Notes under the pieces: model-generated | Told to the model about the DNA's origin: nothing | Databases searched by the model: none | Seen by the model: the letters and a program-made list of their open reading frames with translations, nothing else | Part shown: positions 36,459 through 45,734 of the stretch, one piece after another | How the letters are laid out: each line of letters opens with the position of its first letter | How positions within the stretch are numbered: the stretch's first letter is position 1 | From: Bacteroidales bacterium | Lineage (GTDB): Bacteria > Bacteroidota > Bacteroidia > Bacteroidales > P3 | DNA length: 64,000 bases | Direction of reading: 5' to 3' | Assembly (NCBI GenBank): GCA_017522105.1 | Contig: JAFXAA010000031.1 | Span: 1-64,000 of the forward strand | Made by a program: the position numbers and the translations under genes

Positions 36459-37874
36459 TTATAACATTTGTTCCCTCAATGTAGATTCAAGCCGTGGCAC
36501 AAGACGGTCGATATCTCCGGCGCCAAGCGTTAGCACAACATCGGGACATAGCGCCGGCACGAGCTCCAGCACTTGATCCGGCGTACACAGGTACTTTGAC
36601 ATACTCTCCATCTTTCGCAACACCATACTTGATGTAACACCCTGAATAGGTCTCTCGCGAGCCGGGTATATTGGCATCATCACCACCTCATCAAGCTCCT
36701 GAAGGACCTTGGCAAACTCATCGGCAAAGTCACGCGTACGTGTATACAGATGTGGCTGGAATACGCCTACGACACGTTTGCCCGGATAAAGGAACCGGAT
36801 AGATTCAATTGTAGAAGCAATCTCTTTGGGATGATGTGCATAGTCATCAACATACACCAAGTTTTTCTCCCTTATCCTATAATCAAAGCGCCTCTGCACA
36901 CCGGCAAAGCTTTTCAGACCGCTACGGAGCTGATACTGGTCAAGACCACAGGTGAGGGCCACTGCAGATGCCGCAACAGCGTTCTCCACATTGAACAGGG
37001 CAGTGCCATCAAGCTCAAGGTCGTACATCACACCGTCAGGGGTGCGCATATCAAAGAATATGTTGCCATTATACGCCCGTACATTTATTGCATAATAATC
37101 GGCCTCCACACCGTGCGCTGTATAGGTGCTATATGGCCTGTCAATAAAATCGTACTGACCATGGTCATGATTATCATGATCATCGTGGTCTTCATGGTGC
37201 CCAAACATTTCGCCATCAGCTGTGGTAAAGACACCATGTTTGAGGAACAGACACCCATCAACATCTACCTGGTTCGCAAACTGGGCATATGCTTCAAGCA
37301 TTGCTTCATGTGTGCCATACACATCCAAATGGTCGGGGTCAGTGGCCGTAATAACAGCATAGTGTGGATGCAGCTGCAAAAATGAACGGTCAAACTCATC
37401 AGCCTCCACCACCACATACTCACTCTTGTTGTCCACATGCAAATTACTGCCAAAATTTTTGCTGATTCCGCCAAGGAAAGCACTACAGCCATAATCCGCA
37501 TTGCTGAGCAAATGCGCGATAAGAGTTGTTGTAGTGGTTTTACCATGGCTACCAGCTACAGCTATGCATTTCTTCCCCCTCGTTAGTTCGCCAAGTACTT
37601 GGGAACGCTTCTCCATACGTACACCTCTTTCTTTTAGCGCCACAAACTCGTGCAGCTCCTGCGGCACGGCAGGGGTGTATATAACCATATCGACATCGGA
37701 TGGTATCAACTCGGGATTATCCTCATAGTGAATACATATGCCTTCGCGTTCTAATTCTTCTGTCAGCGGTGACGGCGTACGGTCATAGCCACTGACCCTG
37801 TCGCCTCTCTGGTTGAAGAAACGTGCCAAGGCACTCATGCCTATCCCGCCTATACCCAAAAAAAAGTAATTCAT
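36459..37874 (-). CDS. murC: UDP-N-acetylmuramate-L-alanine ligase with His/Asp-rich insertion
   Basis: Adds L-Ala to UDP-MurNAc, the first peptide step of peptidoglycan synthesis. The 471-residue protein has N-terminal GIGGIGMSALA, the ATP loop AGSHGKTTTT (about residues 107-116), EADEFDRSF, and C-terminal YVDDYAHHPKEI and VFQPHLYTRTRDF. An insertion at about residues 226-238 (seven His, four Asp, also Glu and Asn) sits in the central domain and is not part of typical MurC; it could bind a metal. The gene is 19 bp from ftsQ and overlaps the murG stop by 4 bp. Confidence 0.96.
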   Translation of the reverse strand: MNYFFLGIGGIGMSALARFFNQRGDRVSGYDRTPSPLTEELEREGICIHYEDNPELIPSDVDMVIYTPAVPQELHEFVALKERGVRMEKRSQVLGELTRGKKCIAVAGSHGKTTTTTLIAHLLSNADYGCSAFLGGISKNFGSNLHVDNKSEYVVVEADEFDRSFLQLHPHYAVITATDPDHLDVYGTHEAMLEAYAQFANQVDVDGCLFLKHGVFTTADGEMFGHHEDHDDHDNHDHGQYDFIDRPYSTYTAHGVEADYYAINVRAYNGNIFFDMRTPDGVMYDLELDGTALFNVENAVAASAVALTCGLDQYQLRSGLKSFAGVQRRFDYRIREKNLVYVDDYAHHPKEIASTIESIRFLYPGKRVVGVFQPHLYTRTRDFADEFAKVLQELDEVVMMPIYPARERPIQGVTSSMVLRKMESMSKYLCTPDQVLELVPALCPDVVLTLGAGDIDRLVPRLESTLREQML

Positions 37875-38977
37875 CCCACAATTCTTTCTATCTGATCCAC
37901 AATTTTATCTGCAGCACCGTACACCGCCATTTTCTTGATAGCTGCACTCATAGCTTCGCGATGGGCTGTGTTCTCAAACAATTCCTGCACCTGCGGTAGG
38001 CACAGGGCATCGCACTCAACGTCACGCACCATGACGGCAGCGCCCCTGTCCACGAGGGCAAGTGCATTCTTAGTCTGATGGTCTTCGGCCACATTGGGCG
38101 ATGGTATCAGTACCACTGGCTTCCCCACTATACAGAGCTCAGAGATGGCTATTGCACCAGCACGCGACATAACGACATCTGCGGCAGCATAGGCCATATC
38201 CATCCTGCTGATAAACTGGTGCACCTTAACCCATTCCTCAACGTTGGCCTTCTTGACCGCGGACACGGCTTCGTCATACATCCAACGTCCAGTCTGCCAT
38301 ATCAACTGAATACGGTTTTCCTTGAAGAAATGCAGATGCCCCATAATCATCTGGTTTATACTACGTGCGCCAAGACTCCCTCCTACAGACAGCAGCACCC
38401 GCCCATCGGCTTTGAGACCAAACGTTGAACAGCCTTCTTCACGTGTGGCATTCATCTTCTCTATATCTCCTCGCACCGGATTGCCTGTGAAAACAATCTT
38501 GTCTTTGGGGAAGAAGCGTTCCATACCCTCATAGGCCACACATATCTTTCTGGCACTTCTCGCAAGCATTTTGTTGGTCAGACCAGCATATGAATTCTGC
38601 TCTTGGAGCAATGTTGGGTATCCCATATCCGCTGCAGCTTTAAGGGTCGGTTCGCTGGCAAAGCCACCTACTCCAACAACGATGTCCGGGGCAAAGTCAC
38701 TGATAATGCTTCTCACCTTTCTGCGGCTCTTAGCCATCTTGAACGGAAGCTGAAGATTCTTTACAATATTTTCAAGTGTCAGCTTACGCTGCAATCCGGC
38801 TATAGGCAACCCTTCTATTCTGTAGCCCGCAGCAGGCACTTTCTCCATCTCCATACGTCCTTCGGCTCCTACAAAAAGGATATCAGCATCTGGATGACGA
38901 CGCTTCAACGCTCCTGCAATGGCCACGGCGGGGAATATGTGTCCTCCGCTTCCTCCTCCACTGATTATTGCTTTCAT
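37871..38977 (-). CDS. murG: UDP-N-acetylglucosamine:lipid I transferase MurG
   Basis: Glycosyltransferase that converts lipid I to lipid II at the inner membrane. The 368-residue GT-B protein has the N-terminal glycine-rich loop ISGGGSGGHIFPAVAIA, GVGGFASEPTL, QEQNSYAGLTNKML, the second-domain loop VGGSLGARSINQM and the UDP-GlcNAc region SRAGAIAISEL, with PSPNVAEDHQTKNA close to the end. It is 10 bp downstream of ftsW, and its stop overlaps the murC start. Confidence 0.97.
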   Translation of the reverse strand: MKAIISGGGSGGHIFPAVAIAGALKRRHPDADILFVGAEGRMEMEKVPAAGYRIEGLPIAGLQRKLTLENIVKNLQLPFKMAKSRRKVRSIISDFAPDIVVGVGGFASEPTLKAAADMGYPTLLQEQNSYAGLTNKMLARSARKICVAYEGMERFFPKDKIVFTGNPVRGDIEKMNATREEGCSTFGLKADGRVLLSVGGSLGARSINQMIMGHLHFFKENRIQLIWQTGRWMYDEAVSAVKKANVEEWVKVHQFISRMDMAYAAADVVMSRAGAIAISELCIVGKPVVLIPSPNVAEDHQTKNALALVDRGAAVMVRDVECDALCLPQVQELFENTAHREAMSAAIKKMAVYGAADKIVDQIERIVG

Positions 38978-38987
38978 ATCCTGATAT

Positions 38988-40202
38988 TCATTTTTCTGTT
39001 TTACTTTCTTCTATCTGTTCGGGGTCCACATCCGGCTGCGGTTCGTCCCCAGCCTTCTCGTGTACTTCAACATCTGCTGCCACCGACTGTATCACCCCCA
39101 ACGCACACCCAAGGAAAAGGTATGCCGTTCCTCCATAGCTGATAAAAGGCAATGTCTGTCCGGTTACAGGCAACACGCCTACAGCAACACTCATATTCAC
39201 CAATGCTTGCAGGTAGATAACGGTACCAAGCCCCGCCACAGTGAGTGCGCCAAAACGGCCCTTGCATCTACGTGCTACACGAATGCATCGGAAAAAGAAC
39301 ACACTATAGAGTGCAAACACTAACAAACCGCCAATCATGCCAGACTCTTCAATAATTATAGCATATATGAAATCGTTGTGAGCCTGTGTCATCAAGCGGG
39401 CGTGCACCGTAGTACCCACCCCGAGGCGGGCAAAGCCGCCACGTGCTATAGCCATCCTGGCCATATTTTCTTGCGTCAACTCATCAGGTTCGGGGTTTAT
39501 CCACGAGTACACACGGTGCCCCCAAGTCTCTTGACGCTCCATAACCATTTCTGTCTCCTCACCCGTCTGGCCCAATGATTTCTCATATTTATAGTAGCTC
39601 ACTGCCAAAAATCCCACAACCAACACCACTCCGACAAGGAACAGACGCCACCAGTAGGTCTTATTCACCCCGCCGAAATACATCACAAGGTATGCCGACA
39701 GGAATATCAGCGCCGCCGTGGAAAAGTTTTCGGGAAGCACAAGAAGCACCACAGCAGCAATATATATCAGCAGCATCAGGAATGTTCCGAGTTCTCCGAC
39801 ATGTTCTTTCTTCAGGGCGAGAAGTCTTGCCACAAAGATTATCAGCACAACCTTGGCAATCTCCGACGGCTGGAACTGGCCTATCACAGGTATGTGGAAC
39901 CAGCGTCCGCGGTTTAGAGCCAGCAGCACCACAAGCAGCACAATAGCAGCCCAGTATCCGAGAACTGCAAAGCGAGAGAAGTACCTGTAGTTCACATGCG
40001 ACAATGCTGCCACTACAACGTATGTCACTACTACTATAAGCAGGTGGCGCAGGAACAGGCTCGTCGGAGTCTTGCTGGCAAAGGCCGAATAGGCATACAG
40101 CCCTATGGAGCTATACACCGCCAGCAACGAGATAATGCTGAGCAGGAAGAACACCACCCAGATTGTCTTGTCGCCTTTGAAAATCCTCGCCAGTTTCATC
40201 AT
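38988..40202 (-). CDS. ftsW: Septal peptidoglycan polymerase FtsW
   Basis: SEDS-family glycosyltransferase that polymerises lipid II with FtsI. The 404-residue protein has ten membrane helices. Landmarks are IPVIGQFQPSEIAKVVLIIF, GGFARLGVGTTVHARLMTQAHNDFIYAIIIEESG (read 39350-39450; contains the catalytic-site Asp region) and GQTLPFISYGGTAYLF. The tail is acidic (EKAGDEPQPDVDPEQIEE). It lies between the murD remnant and murG in the conserved order. Confidence 0.97.
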   Translation of the reverse strand: MMKLARIFKGDKTIWVVFFLLSIISLLAVYSSIGLYAYSAFASKTPTSLFLRHLLIVVVTYVVVAALSHVNYRYFSRFAVLGYWAAIVLLVVLLALNRGRWFHIPVIGQFQPSEIAKVVLIIFVARLLALKKEHVGELGTFLMLLIYIAAVVLLVLPENFSTAALIFLSAYLVMYFGGVNKTYWWRLFLVGVVLVVGFLAVSYYKYEKSLGQTGEETEMVMERQETWGHRVYSWINPEPDELTQENMARMAIARGGFARLGVGTTVHARLMTQAHNDFIYAIIIEESGMIGGLLVFALYSVFFFRCIRVARRCKGRFGALTVAGLGTVIYLQALVNMSVAVGVLPVTGQTLPFISYGGTAYLFLGCALGVIQSVAADVEVHEKAGDEPQPDVDPEQIEESKTEK

Positions 40203-40212
40203 TTATATATCT

Positions 40213-40743
40213 TTACAGTTCATTCACCTCGTTGCGGAAAGCTTCGCCCAGCGCGTTCGTAGGGGTTCCGTCATTGCACGCCGGCGAAAAGAGCACTTTC
40301 ACGTCGGTGGAGTCATACAGATATGCCCTGTGCAGTGCTTCCGACATCGATTGGCACTCCACAATCGAAGGCACAACACCCGCAAACGCCTTGGTCAACT
40401 GGCCAGAAGGCCCTATCACAAGCATCATGCGCACCTTGCGCAACGCCACTGGCACCAGTTTGCTGTAGTCGGTCTCCGCTGCCGTTCCACAAACTATCCA
40501 TACAATTCCTCCTTGCAGGCTCTCAAGAGCATACCATGTGGCATTGACGTTTCTCGCTCCGGCATCGTTGATATATTCCCGACCCAGTATGCGACCCACA
40601 AACTCAAGCCTGTAACGGGTGTCCTCCAGTCTGTTGAAACAGGATCTCAGCATGGCATTGCGCATGGCTTTCAGTCGTGCAGTGTCTATGCCGGCCAATC
40701 CGGTGTGGGGTGTGCCTTGTTTGGCAAGTGTCTCTATAGTCAT
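40213..40743 (-). CDS. Stand-alone, degenerate MurD C-terminal domain
   Basis: This 176-residue frame occupies the murD place between mraY (4-bp gap) and ftsW (10 bp) but matches only the C-terminal third of MurD (D-glutamate ligase, normally about 450 residues). Recognisable pieces in order are YRLEFVGRILGREYINDAGARNVNATWYALESL (read 40555-40610), TDYSKLV, and LFSPACN near the end. The UDP-binding N-terminal domain and the central ATPase domain are absent; mraY fills the DNA upstream. Key residues are changed: INDSKATN reads INDAGARN, the GGKDKG-like Lys loop reads CGTAAE, and SPACASxDxF reads SPACNDGTPT. It cannot be a MurD enzyme. The frame is open, with a good ATG. A full MurD must be elsewhere, or another ligase replaces it. 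Confidence 0.82.
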   Translation of the reverse strand: MTIETLAKQGTPHTGLAGIDTARLKAMRNAMLRSCFNRLEDTRYRLEFVGRILGREYINDAGARNVNATWYALESLQGGIVWIVCGTAAETDYSKLVPVALRKVRMMLVIGPSGQLTKAFAGVVPSIVECQSMSEALHRAYLYDSTDVKVLFSPACNDGTPTNALGEAFRNEVNEL

Positions 40744-40747
40744 GTTT

Positions 40748-41926
40748 TTATCTTAGTTTCAGTGTTGACAATGTGAATATAGCCAGCAGTATGGCAATGA
40801 TTACAAAGCGCATCACCACTTTCTCCTCCGCGATGCCCTTCTTCTGGTAATGATGGTGCAGCGGCGACATGAGGAACGGCCTCTTTTCAACAGGTACCGG
40901 CACTCCGGCAGGCAACTTGTGCTTGCGGCGATAGCGCTTGCATCCCGTAGTCTGTATTATTACCGACAGGTCCTCTATCAAGTATATACCGCAGAGCAAC
41001 GGCAACAGCAGCTCCTTGCGGATGAGCACCGCGAAGACAGCAATGATGCCACCGATGGCCAGCGACCCGGTGTCGCCCATGAATATCTCGGCCGGATGGG
41101 TGTTGTACCATAGGAAGCCTAACGTGGCACCGACAAATGCTGTGCTGAATACCGCCAGCTCGCCAATGTTGGGCAGATATACTATATTAAGGTATGACGA
41201 CATGATAACGTTGCCGCTCACCCACGCCAACAGCGCCAGGGCGCCACCATTGACAGCGGCCACACCTGTGGCAATGCCGTCTATGCCGTCGGTCAGGTTG
41301 GAGGCATTACTCACGGCTGTAACAATGAATATCACAATGACGACATATATCACCCATGCGTAATCCACAGCCCAGTCACCCATCCACGACACCAGCCATG
41401 TATAGTCGAACTCATTGTTCTTCACAAAAGGTATCGTGGTCTTCAACGGCTCGTTGATGTCGGGGTGGAACGTTATCAGCAAGCCAACGGCAAGCCCGAG
41501 AAGCACCTGGCCTATGACCTTGTACTTGCCCGGCAATCCAGCTTTACCGCGAGTTTTCTTGAGATAGTCGTCCAGGAAGCCCACCATACCCATCCACAGT
41601 GTGGTGCCAAGCATGATAAGCACATAGATGTTGTCCAGTTTGGCAAAGAGCAGTGTCGGCACAACGACGGCCGTCAGGATCAGCAGCCCGCCCATCGTGG
41701 GGGTCTTGGCTTTCTGCTCTGCACCCTCCAGGCCCAGCTCAGTACGTACCTCGTCCATCATCCCCAGCTTGTTCTTCATCCACTTGATGAAGGGCTTGCC
41801 AAGCACAAGCATGATAAACAACGATGTTACTATGCTCGCCGCAGCCCTGAACGAGATGTACTGGAACACTCCCGCTCCGGGAAAGTCAAACACTCTATCC
41901 AACCAATCGAATAAATAGTATAGCAT
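40748..41926 (-). CDS. mraY: Phospho-N-acetylmuramoyl-pentapeptide transferase
   Basis: Makes lipid I by transferring phospho-MurNAc-pentapeptide to undecaprenyl phosphate. The 392-residue polytopic protein includes KAKTPTMGGLLIL, LDDYLKKTRGKAGLPG, NASNLTDGIDGIATG (catalytic Asp region), FMGDTGSLAIGG and the C-terminal PLHHHYQKKGIAEEKVVMRF. As in other Bacteroidota it has an enlarged periplasmic loop (about residues 130-180). The downstream murE stop tract is an AT-rich 7-bp repeat. Confidence 0.97.
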   Translation of the reverse strand: MLYYLFDWLDRVFDFPGAGVFQYISFRAAASIVTSLFIMLVLGKPFIKWMKNKLGMMDEVRTELGLEGAEQKAKTPTMGGLLILTAVVVPTLLFAKLDNIYVLIMLGTTLWMGMVGFLDDYLKKTRGKAGLPGKYKVIGQVLLGLAVGLLITFHPDINEPLKTTIPFVKNNEFDYTWLVSWMGDWAVDYAWVIYVVIVIFIVTAVSNASNLTDGIDGIATGVAAVNGGALALLAWVSGNVIMSSYLNIVYLPNIGELAVFSTAFVGATLGFLWYNTHPAEIFMGDTGSLAIGGIIAVFAVLIRKELLLPLLCGIYLIEDLSVIIQTTGCKRYRRKHKLPAGVPVPVEKRPFLMSPLHHHYQKKGIAEEKVVMRFVIIAILLAIFTLSTLKLR

Positions 41927-41931
41927 ATCTT

Positions 41932-41959
41932 TAACTCTTAATTCTTAACTCCTAACTCT
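41932..41959. repeat. 7-bp tandem repeat at the murE stop
   Basis: Four 7-bp units (TAACTCT, TAATTCT, TAACTCC, TAACTCT) span the murE stop codon (41938-41940). They encode the final murE residues LGVKN and fill the spacer to the mraY start. Confidence 0.85.
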
Positions 41960-43389
41960 CTCTCCAGTTCCTCCACATCGTCGAAGTGATGCCGCACTCC
42001 GTTCACTTCCTGGTATGTCTCATGCCCCTTGCCTGCCACAAGCACTATGTCACCCTCTTTGGCCATCATGCAGGCCGTGCGAATGGCCTGGTGGCGGTCG
42101 GTGATACGGACCGTACGACACAACTGCTGCGGAGTGAGGCCCGCCTCCATCTCGTCGAGAATGGCTTCGGGTTTCTCCGTGCGCGGATTGTCGCTTGTGA
42201 GCACCACCTTGTCGCTGCCCTCGACGGCTATCTTGGCCATCTCGGGACGCTTGGTGCGGTCGCGGTCGCCACCACAGCCCACAACAGTGATGAGCTGCTG
42301 TGTCTGACGACGTATTTCGTCGATGGTGGAGATGACATTCTGCAAAGCATCGGGAGTGTGGGCATAGTCCACGATACCGGTAATGCCACGTCCGCTGACA
42401 TACTGGAAGCGGCCAGGGGCTGCCTCCAGCATGCTGAGTATCCTCAGCACTTCATCTTTTTCAGCACCACACAGCACCGCGGCACCGTATATCGCCAGCA
42501 GATTGTAGGCATTGAACCGACCGACAAGCCTGCACCACATCTCCTTGCCGTCAACCCTAAGGTGCATACCCTCAAAGGTGTTCTCCATTATCTTGCAGCG
42601 AAAGTCGGCATCGTGTTGCAGACCGTAAGTATGCACTTCGGCTTTCGTGTTCTGCACCATCACGCGCCCGTTCTTGTCGTCCACGTTCACAAGCGCCCAC
42701 GCATCCTTGTCAAGACCGTCGAAGAAGCCTTTCTTGGCTGCTATATAGTTGGCCATGGTCTTGTGGAAGTCCAGGTGATCGTGCGTAATATTGCTGAATA
42801 TGGCGCCAGCAAAACGCACTCCGGCTATACGGTGCTGCACCACAGCATGGCTGCTCACCTCCATGAAAGCATACTTGCAGCCCGCATCCACCATACGGCG
42901 CAACAGGGCGTTGAGCTCCAATGCGTCGGGGGTGGTGTGGCCTGTAGCTATTTCCTCCTCGTCTATCTTGTTGACTATGGTAGAGACCAAGCCCACATGG
43001 TATCCCAGCTGGCGGAACATCCTGTGCAGCAGGGTCACCGTGGTCGTCTTGCCGTTGGTACCGGTGATGCCCACAAGGGTCAACTGTTTCGACGGATGTC
43101 CGTACCAGTTGTCGGCAATCAGTCCGAGAGCCTTGCTGCTGTCGGCCACTCTCACGTATGTCACGCCACACGCCATGTCGGCAGGCAACTCCTCGCACAC
43201 CACAGCCACGGCCCCCTGCTTTACGGCACCGCCAATGTAGCTGTGGCCGTCCACCTTGGTGCCTCGCTGTGCCACAAAGAGCGTACCTTCCGACACACGA
43301 CGCGAGTCAAACTGAATGTCTTTCACCTCAACATCCATCGCGCCACGCACATCGGCATCAATACCTTTTATTATATCTTTCAGTATCAT
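41938..43389 (-). CDS. murE: UDP-MurNAc-tripeptide synthetase
   Basis: Adds the third amino acid (probably meso-diaminopimelate) to UDP-MurNAc-dipeptide. The 483-residue protein has N-terminal FDSRRVSEGTLFVAQRG, the ATP loop GITGTNGKTTTV, and C-terminal VVGCGGDRDRTKRPEM and LTSDNPRTEKPE; the Asp-Asn-Pro-Arg motif is typical of the meso-diaminopimelate-adding enzymes. The last five residues are encoded by a 7-bp repeat tract. Start 43389 is 18 bp after ftsI. Confidence 0.97.
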   Translation of the reverse strand: MILKDIIKGIDADVRGAMDVEVKDIQFDSRRVSEGTLFVAQRGTKVDGHSYIGGAVKQGAVAVVCEELPADMACGVTYVRVADSSKALGLIADNWYGHPSKQLTLVGITGTNGKTTTVTLLHRMFRQLGYHVGLVSTIVNKIDEEEIATGHTTPDALELNALLRRMVDAGCKYAFMEVSSHAVVQHRIAGVRFAGAIFSNITHDHLDFHKTMANYIAAKKGFFDGLDKDAWALVNVDDKNGRVMVQNTKAEVHTYGLQHDADFRCKIMENTFEGMHLRVDGKEMWCRLVGRFNAYNLLAIYGAAVLCGAEKDEVLRILSMLEAAPGRFQYVSGRGITGIVDYAHTPDALQNVISTIDEIRRQTQQLITVVGCGGDRDRTKRPEMAKIAVEGSDKVVLTSDNPRTEKPEAILDEMEAGLTPQQLCRTVRITDRHQAIRTACMMAKEGDIVLVAGKGHETYQEVNGVRHHFDDVEELERELGVKN

Positions 43390-43407
43390 CTATTATATCT
43401 TTCTTGC

Positions 43408-45666
43408 CTATCTCAGTTCAAGCACCACCGTCACGCCCCTCTTGGCAGCATTATTTGCTTTGGGGTTCTGCGAGCGAACCTTGCCGTATCCGTTCACCTT
43501 CACTTTGTATCCGTTCTCATGCAGCAGGGCTATGGCATCCTTGGCCGTCATGCCGTAGCAGTTGGGCACCCTGCCACCGACAGGCTCGTATGCCACATAG
43601 CGTCCCTCTGCCGAATCGCTCGCCGCCACGTATGAGACCCACGTCCCAACGCTGTCGTCACAGGCAAAGGGCAGCTTGAAGCGCTTGTAGAGGTCGCGTA
43701 TATCGTCGGCACGTCCCTTGGCGAGCGTCGGGCGCTGCTGCGCCATGGCACTGTCCTCCTCCAGACGCGGCCACACGCTCTTCACGGCACCGTCACTCAA
43801 CCCCTTGTCCACAGCCACCACACAGTCGCTGATGGTCTTGAAGACCACGGCAGCCTGACGTCCGTAAACAGGTATGTTCTCCAACATCACCAAGCAGGTG
43901 TAGCGAGGGCTTTCCGAAGGGAAGAAGCCTGCAAAGGAAGCATTGTAACGTCTCTTGTTAGAGTAGCTGTGCACTGCCGTGCCTGTCTTGCCGGCAATGC
44001 CATAGGTGGTGTTCTTGATGTTGTTGCCCGTACCGTTTTCCACCACACCTTCCAGCATGTCGTGCATCAGCGCGGCCGCGCGGCGATTGCAGATGTGCTC
44101 GTTGAGCACCACAGGCTTAATTTCACTACGGCTGCCGTCGCTCTCTATGACAGCACGGCAGAAGAGTGGTTTGACCATGCGCCCGCCAGCCCCAAGGCCA
44201 TTGTAGAAGGTGAGGAGCTGCAGGGCAGACACACGCGTGGAATAGCCGTAGCAGAAGTTCAGGAAGTCACGGTTGGAGGCATGCAGGTTGTTCACATAAG
44301 TCTTATACTCCGGCGCCTTGATGTCGGGGTTCAGCTTGCCGTAGGGGAACATCCGCTCCACCAACGCACGAAGGGTGTCGCGGCGGTTGTTGTAGAGACG
44401 CCAGCCCAGGTCGCTCATTCCCACGTTCGACGACTGCTCCATCACGCCCTTCAGCGTCAGCGAGTCCCAATCGCCATGGTCGTCCTTTATTTCACCGTTC
44501 ACGCCACCGAAGTTCTTATAGCGCGCCGGCAACATCATGGTGGTGTCTATCCTCACATTGGGGTCGTTGAGCATAGCCGTGAGGATGACGGTCTTGAAGG
44601 TGGAGCCTGGCTCATAGACATCGCTCACCGCCACGTTGCGGTCGCGCACTTCAAGGTAGTCGTGCGCCGCCGTGTCAATGGCCAGGTTGACGCAGGCCAG
44701 CATGTAGCCGGTACTCATCTCCATGAGCATGGCGCATCCCGCCGTGCCGCCATACATGTTGAGGGCTTTGCGGAGCGAGCTCTCGGCGATATCCTGGTAG
44801 CGGGTGTCTATGGTGGAGACAATGCTGCGCCCGTCCACACGACGCTGCAGCACTATGGTGTCTATCGTTGCCGTGTCGGTGCGTTGCGCCACCTCCCTTG
44901 GGGCGTGAGGCTCGTCGGGCAGCCAGATGCCTTTGGTCAGGCGGCGGCAGTTGAGCAGACCGTCCTGACCGCGCAGGATGCTGTCGTAGTAGCCCTCCAG
45001 GCCCGTGTACGAACCGCTCTCCTTGCGGTTGCGGAAGCCTATGGTGTTGCCGGCCAGGTTGCCGTAGATGTGCGCGCGCACCTGGTGCACCACGCTCTGG
45101 CCGTCCACCTGGCGCACCACGCCATGGCTCCACCCCGGCAGACGCGTAATCTGAAGCCACACCGAATAGGGCACACCCCGCTGCACGAGGAAGCAGCGCC
45201 GCGGACGCTCCTTGCAGCGCTCCACAGCTATGCGTTCGCGGTAATAGGAGACATCGTGTCCCGGCATGGCGTCGGCAAGCATGATGCACAGGGTGTCAAG
45301 GTAAAGGTTGAAGCTGCTGTCCACTATGGGGCCCGTCTGCATCGGGCGACCCTGCTTGTCATACTTCGCGTTGCCTCGCTCGTCAAGTTCGGGCTTGTTG
45401 TGCAGGTCGAGGTACAGGTCGCACTCCGTCACCGTGGTGGCCAATATCTTGCCGTCACTGGAGTATATGTTGCCGCGGCGCGCGGGGTCGCTGCGCAGGC
45501 CGGCCTCGCGGCGCTCGCCGAGGGCGCGCCACTCGTCGCCGTGCACAAACTGGATGTTCACCATGGCCAGCGTGATGGCCAGGCCCACACCCACCGTGAG
45601 CACAAGGTAAAGCACCATGAGCCCGCGCGACAGACGCCTGTCTTTGTTATCTTCCTTTTCCTTCAC
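43408..45666 (-). CDS. ftsI: Septal transpeptidase FtsI (class B PBP) with PASTA-like tail
   Basis: Crosslinks septal peptidoglycan with FtsW. The 752-residue protein starts with GTG at 45666 and has a short cytoplasmic part, one membrane helix (about residues 13-37), the dimerisation/pedestal domain (RSDPARRGNIYSSDGKILA), then the transpeptidase domain: active-site S355-T-F-K358 in EPGSTFKTV, S412-S-N in EQSSNVG and the KTG triad in GIAGKTGTAV. The last about 50 residues (CYGMTAKDAIALLHENGY and following) look like one PASTA domain. Confidence 0.96.
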   Translation of the reverse strand: MKEKEDNKDRRLSRGLMVLYLVLTVGVGLAITLAMVNIQFVHGDEWRALGERREAGLRSDPARRGNIYSSDGKILATTVTECDLYLDLHNKPELDERGNAKYDKQGRPMQTGPIVDSSFNLYLDTLCIMLADAMPGHDVSYYRERIAVERCKERPRRCFLVQRGVPYSVWLQITRLPGWSHGVVRQVDGQSVVHQVRAHIYGNLAGNTIGFRNRKESGSYTGLEGYYDSILRGQDGLLNCRRLTKGIWLPDEPHAPREVAQRTDTATIDTIVLQRRVDGRSIVSTIDTRYQDIAESSLRKALNMYGGTAGCAMLMEMSTGYMLACVNLAIDTAAHDYLEVRDRNVAVSDVYEPGSTFKTVILTAMLNDPNVRIDTTMMLPARYKNFGGVNGEIKDDHGDWDSLTLKGVMEQSSNVGMSDLGWRLYNNRRDTLRALVERMFPYGKLNPDIKAPEYKTYVNNLHASNRDFLNFCYGYSTRVSALQLLTFYNGLGAGGRMVKPLFCRAVIESDGSRSEIKPVVLNEHICNRRAAALMHDMLEGVVENGTGNNIKNTTYGIAGKTGTAVHSYSNKRRYNASFAGFFPSESPRYTCLVMLENIPVYGRQAAVVFKTISDCVVAVDKGLSDGAVKSVWPRLEEDSAMAQQRPTLAKGRADDIRDLYKRFKLPFACDDSVGTWVSYVAASDSAEGRYVAYEPVGGRVPNCYGMTAKDAIALLHENGYKVKVNGYGKVRSQNPKANNAAKRGVTVVLELR

Positions 45667-45734
45667 AAATCCTTTCTATATTATATTGTATGTCCTTTTA
45701 TAGTATTGTCTTAACCTCTCATCTTCTGCACCCC

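Noticed and set aside
40213-40743. murD broken by a frameshift with the N-terminal part in another frame
   Set aside because: The upstream DNA is completely used by mraY, which ends 4 bp away; no MurD N-terminal or ATPase motif exists in any frame nearby.
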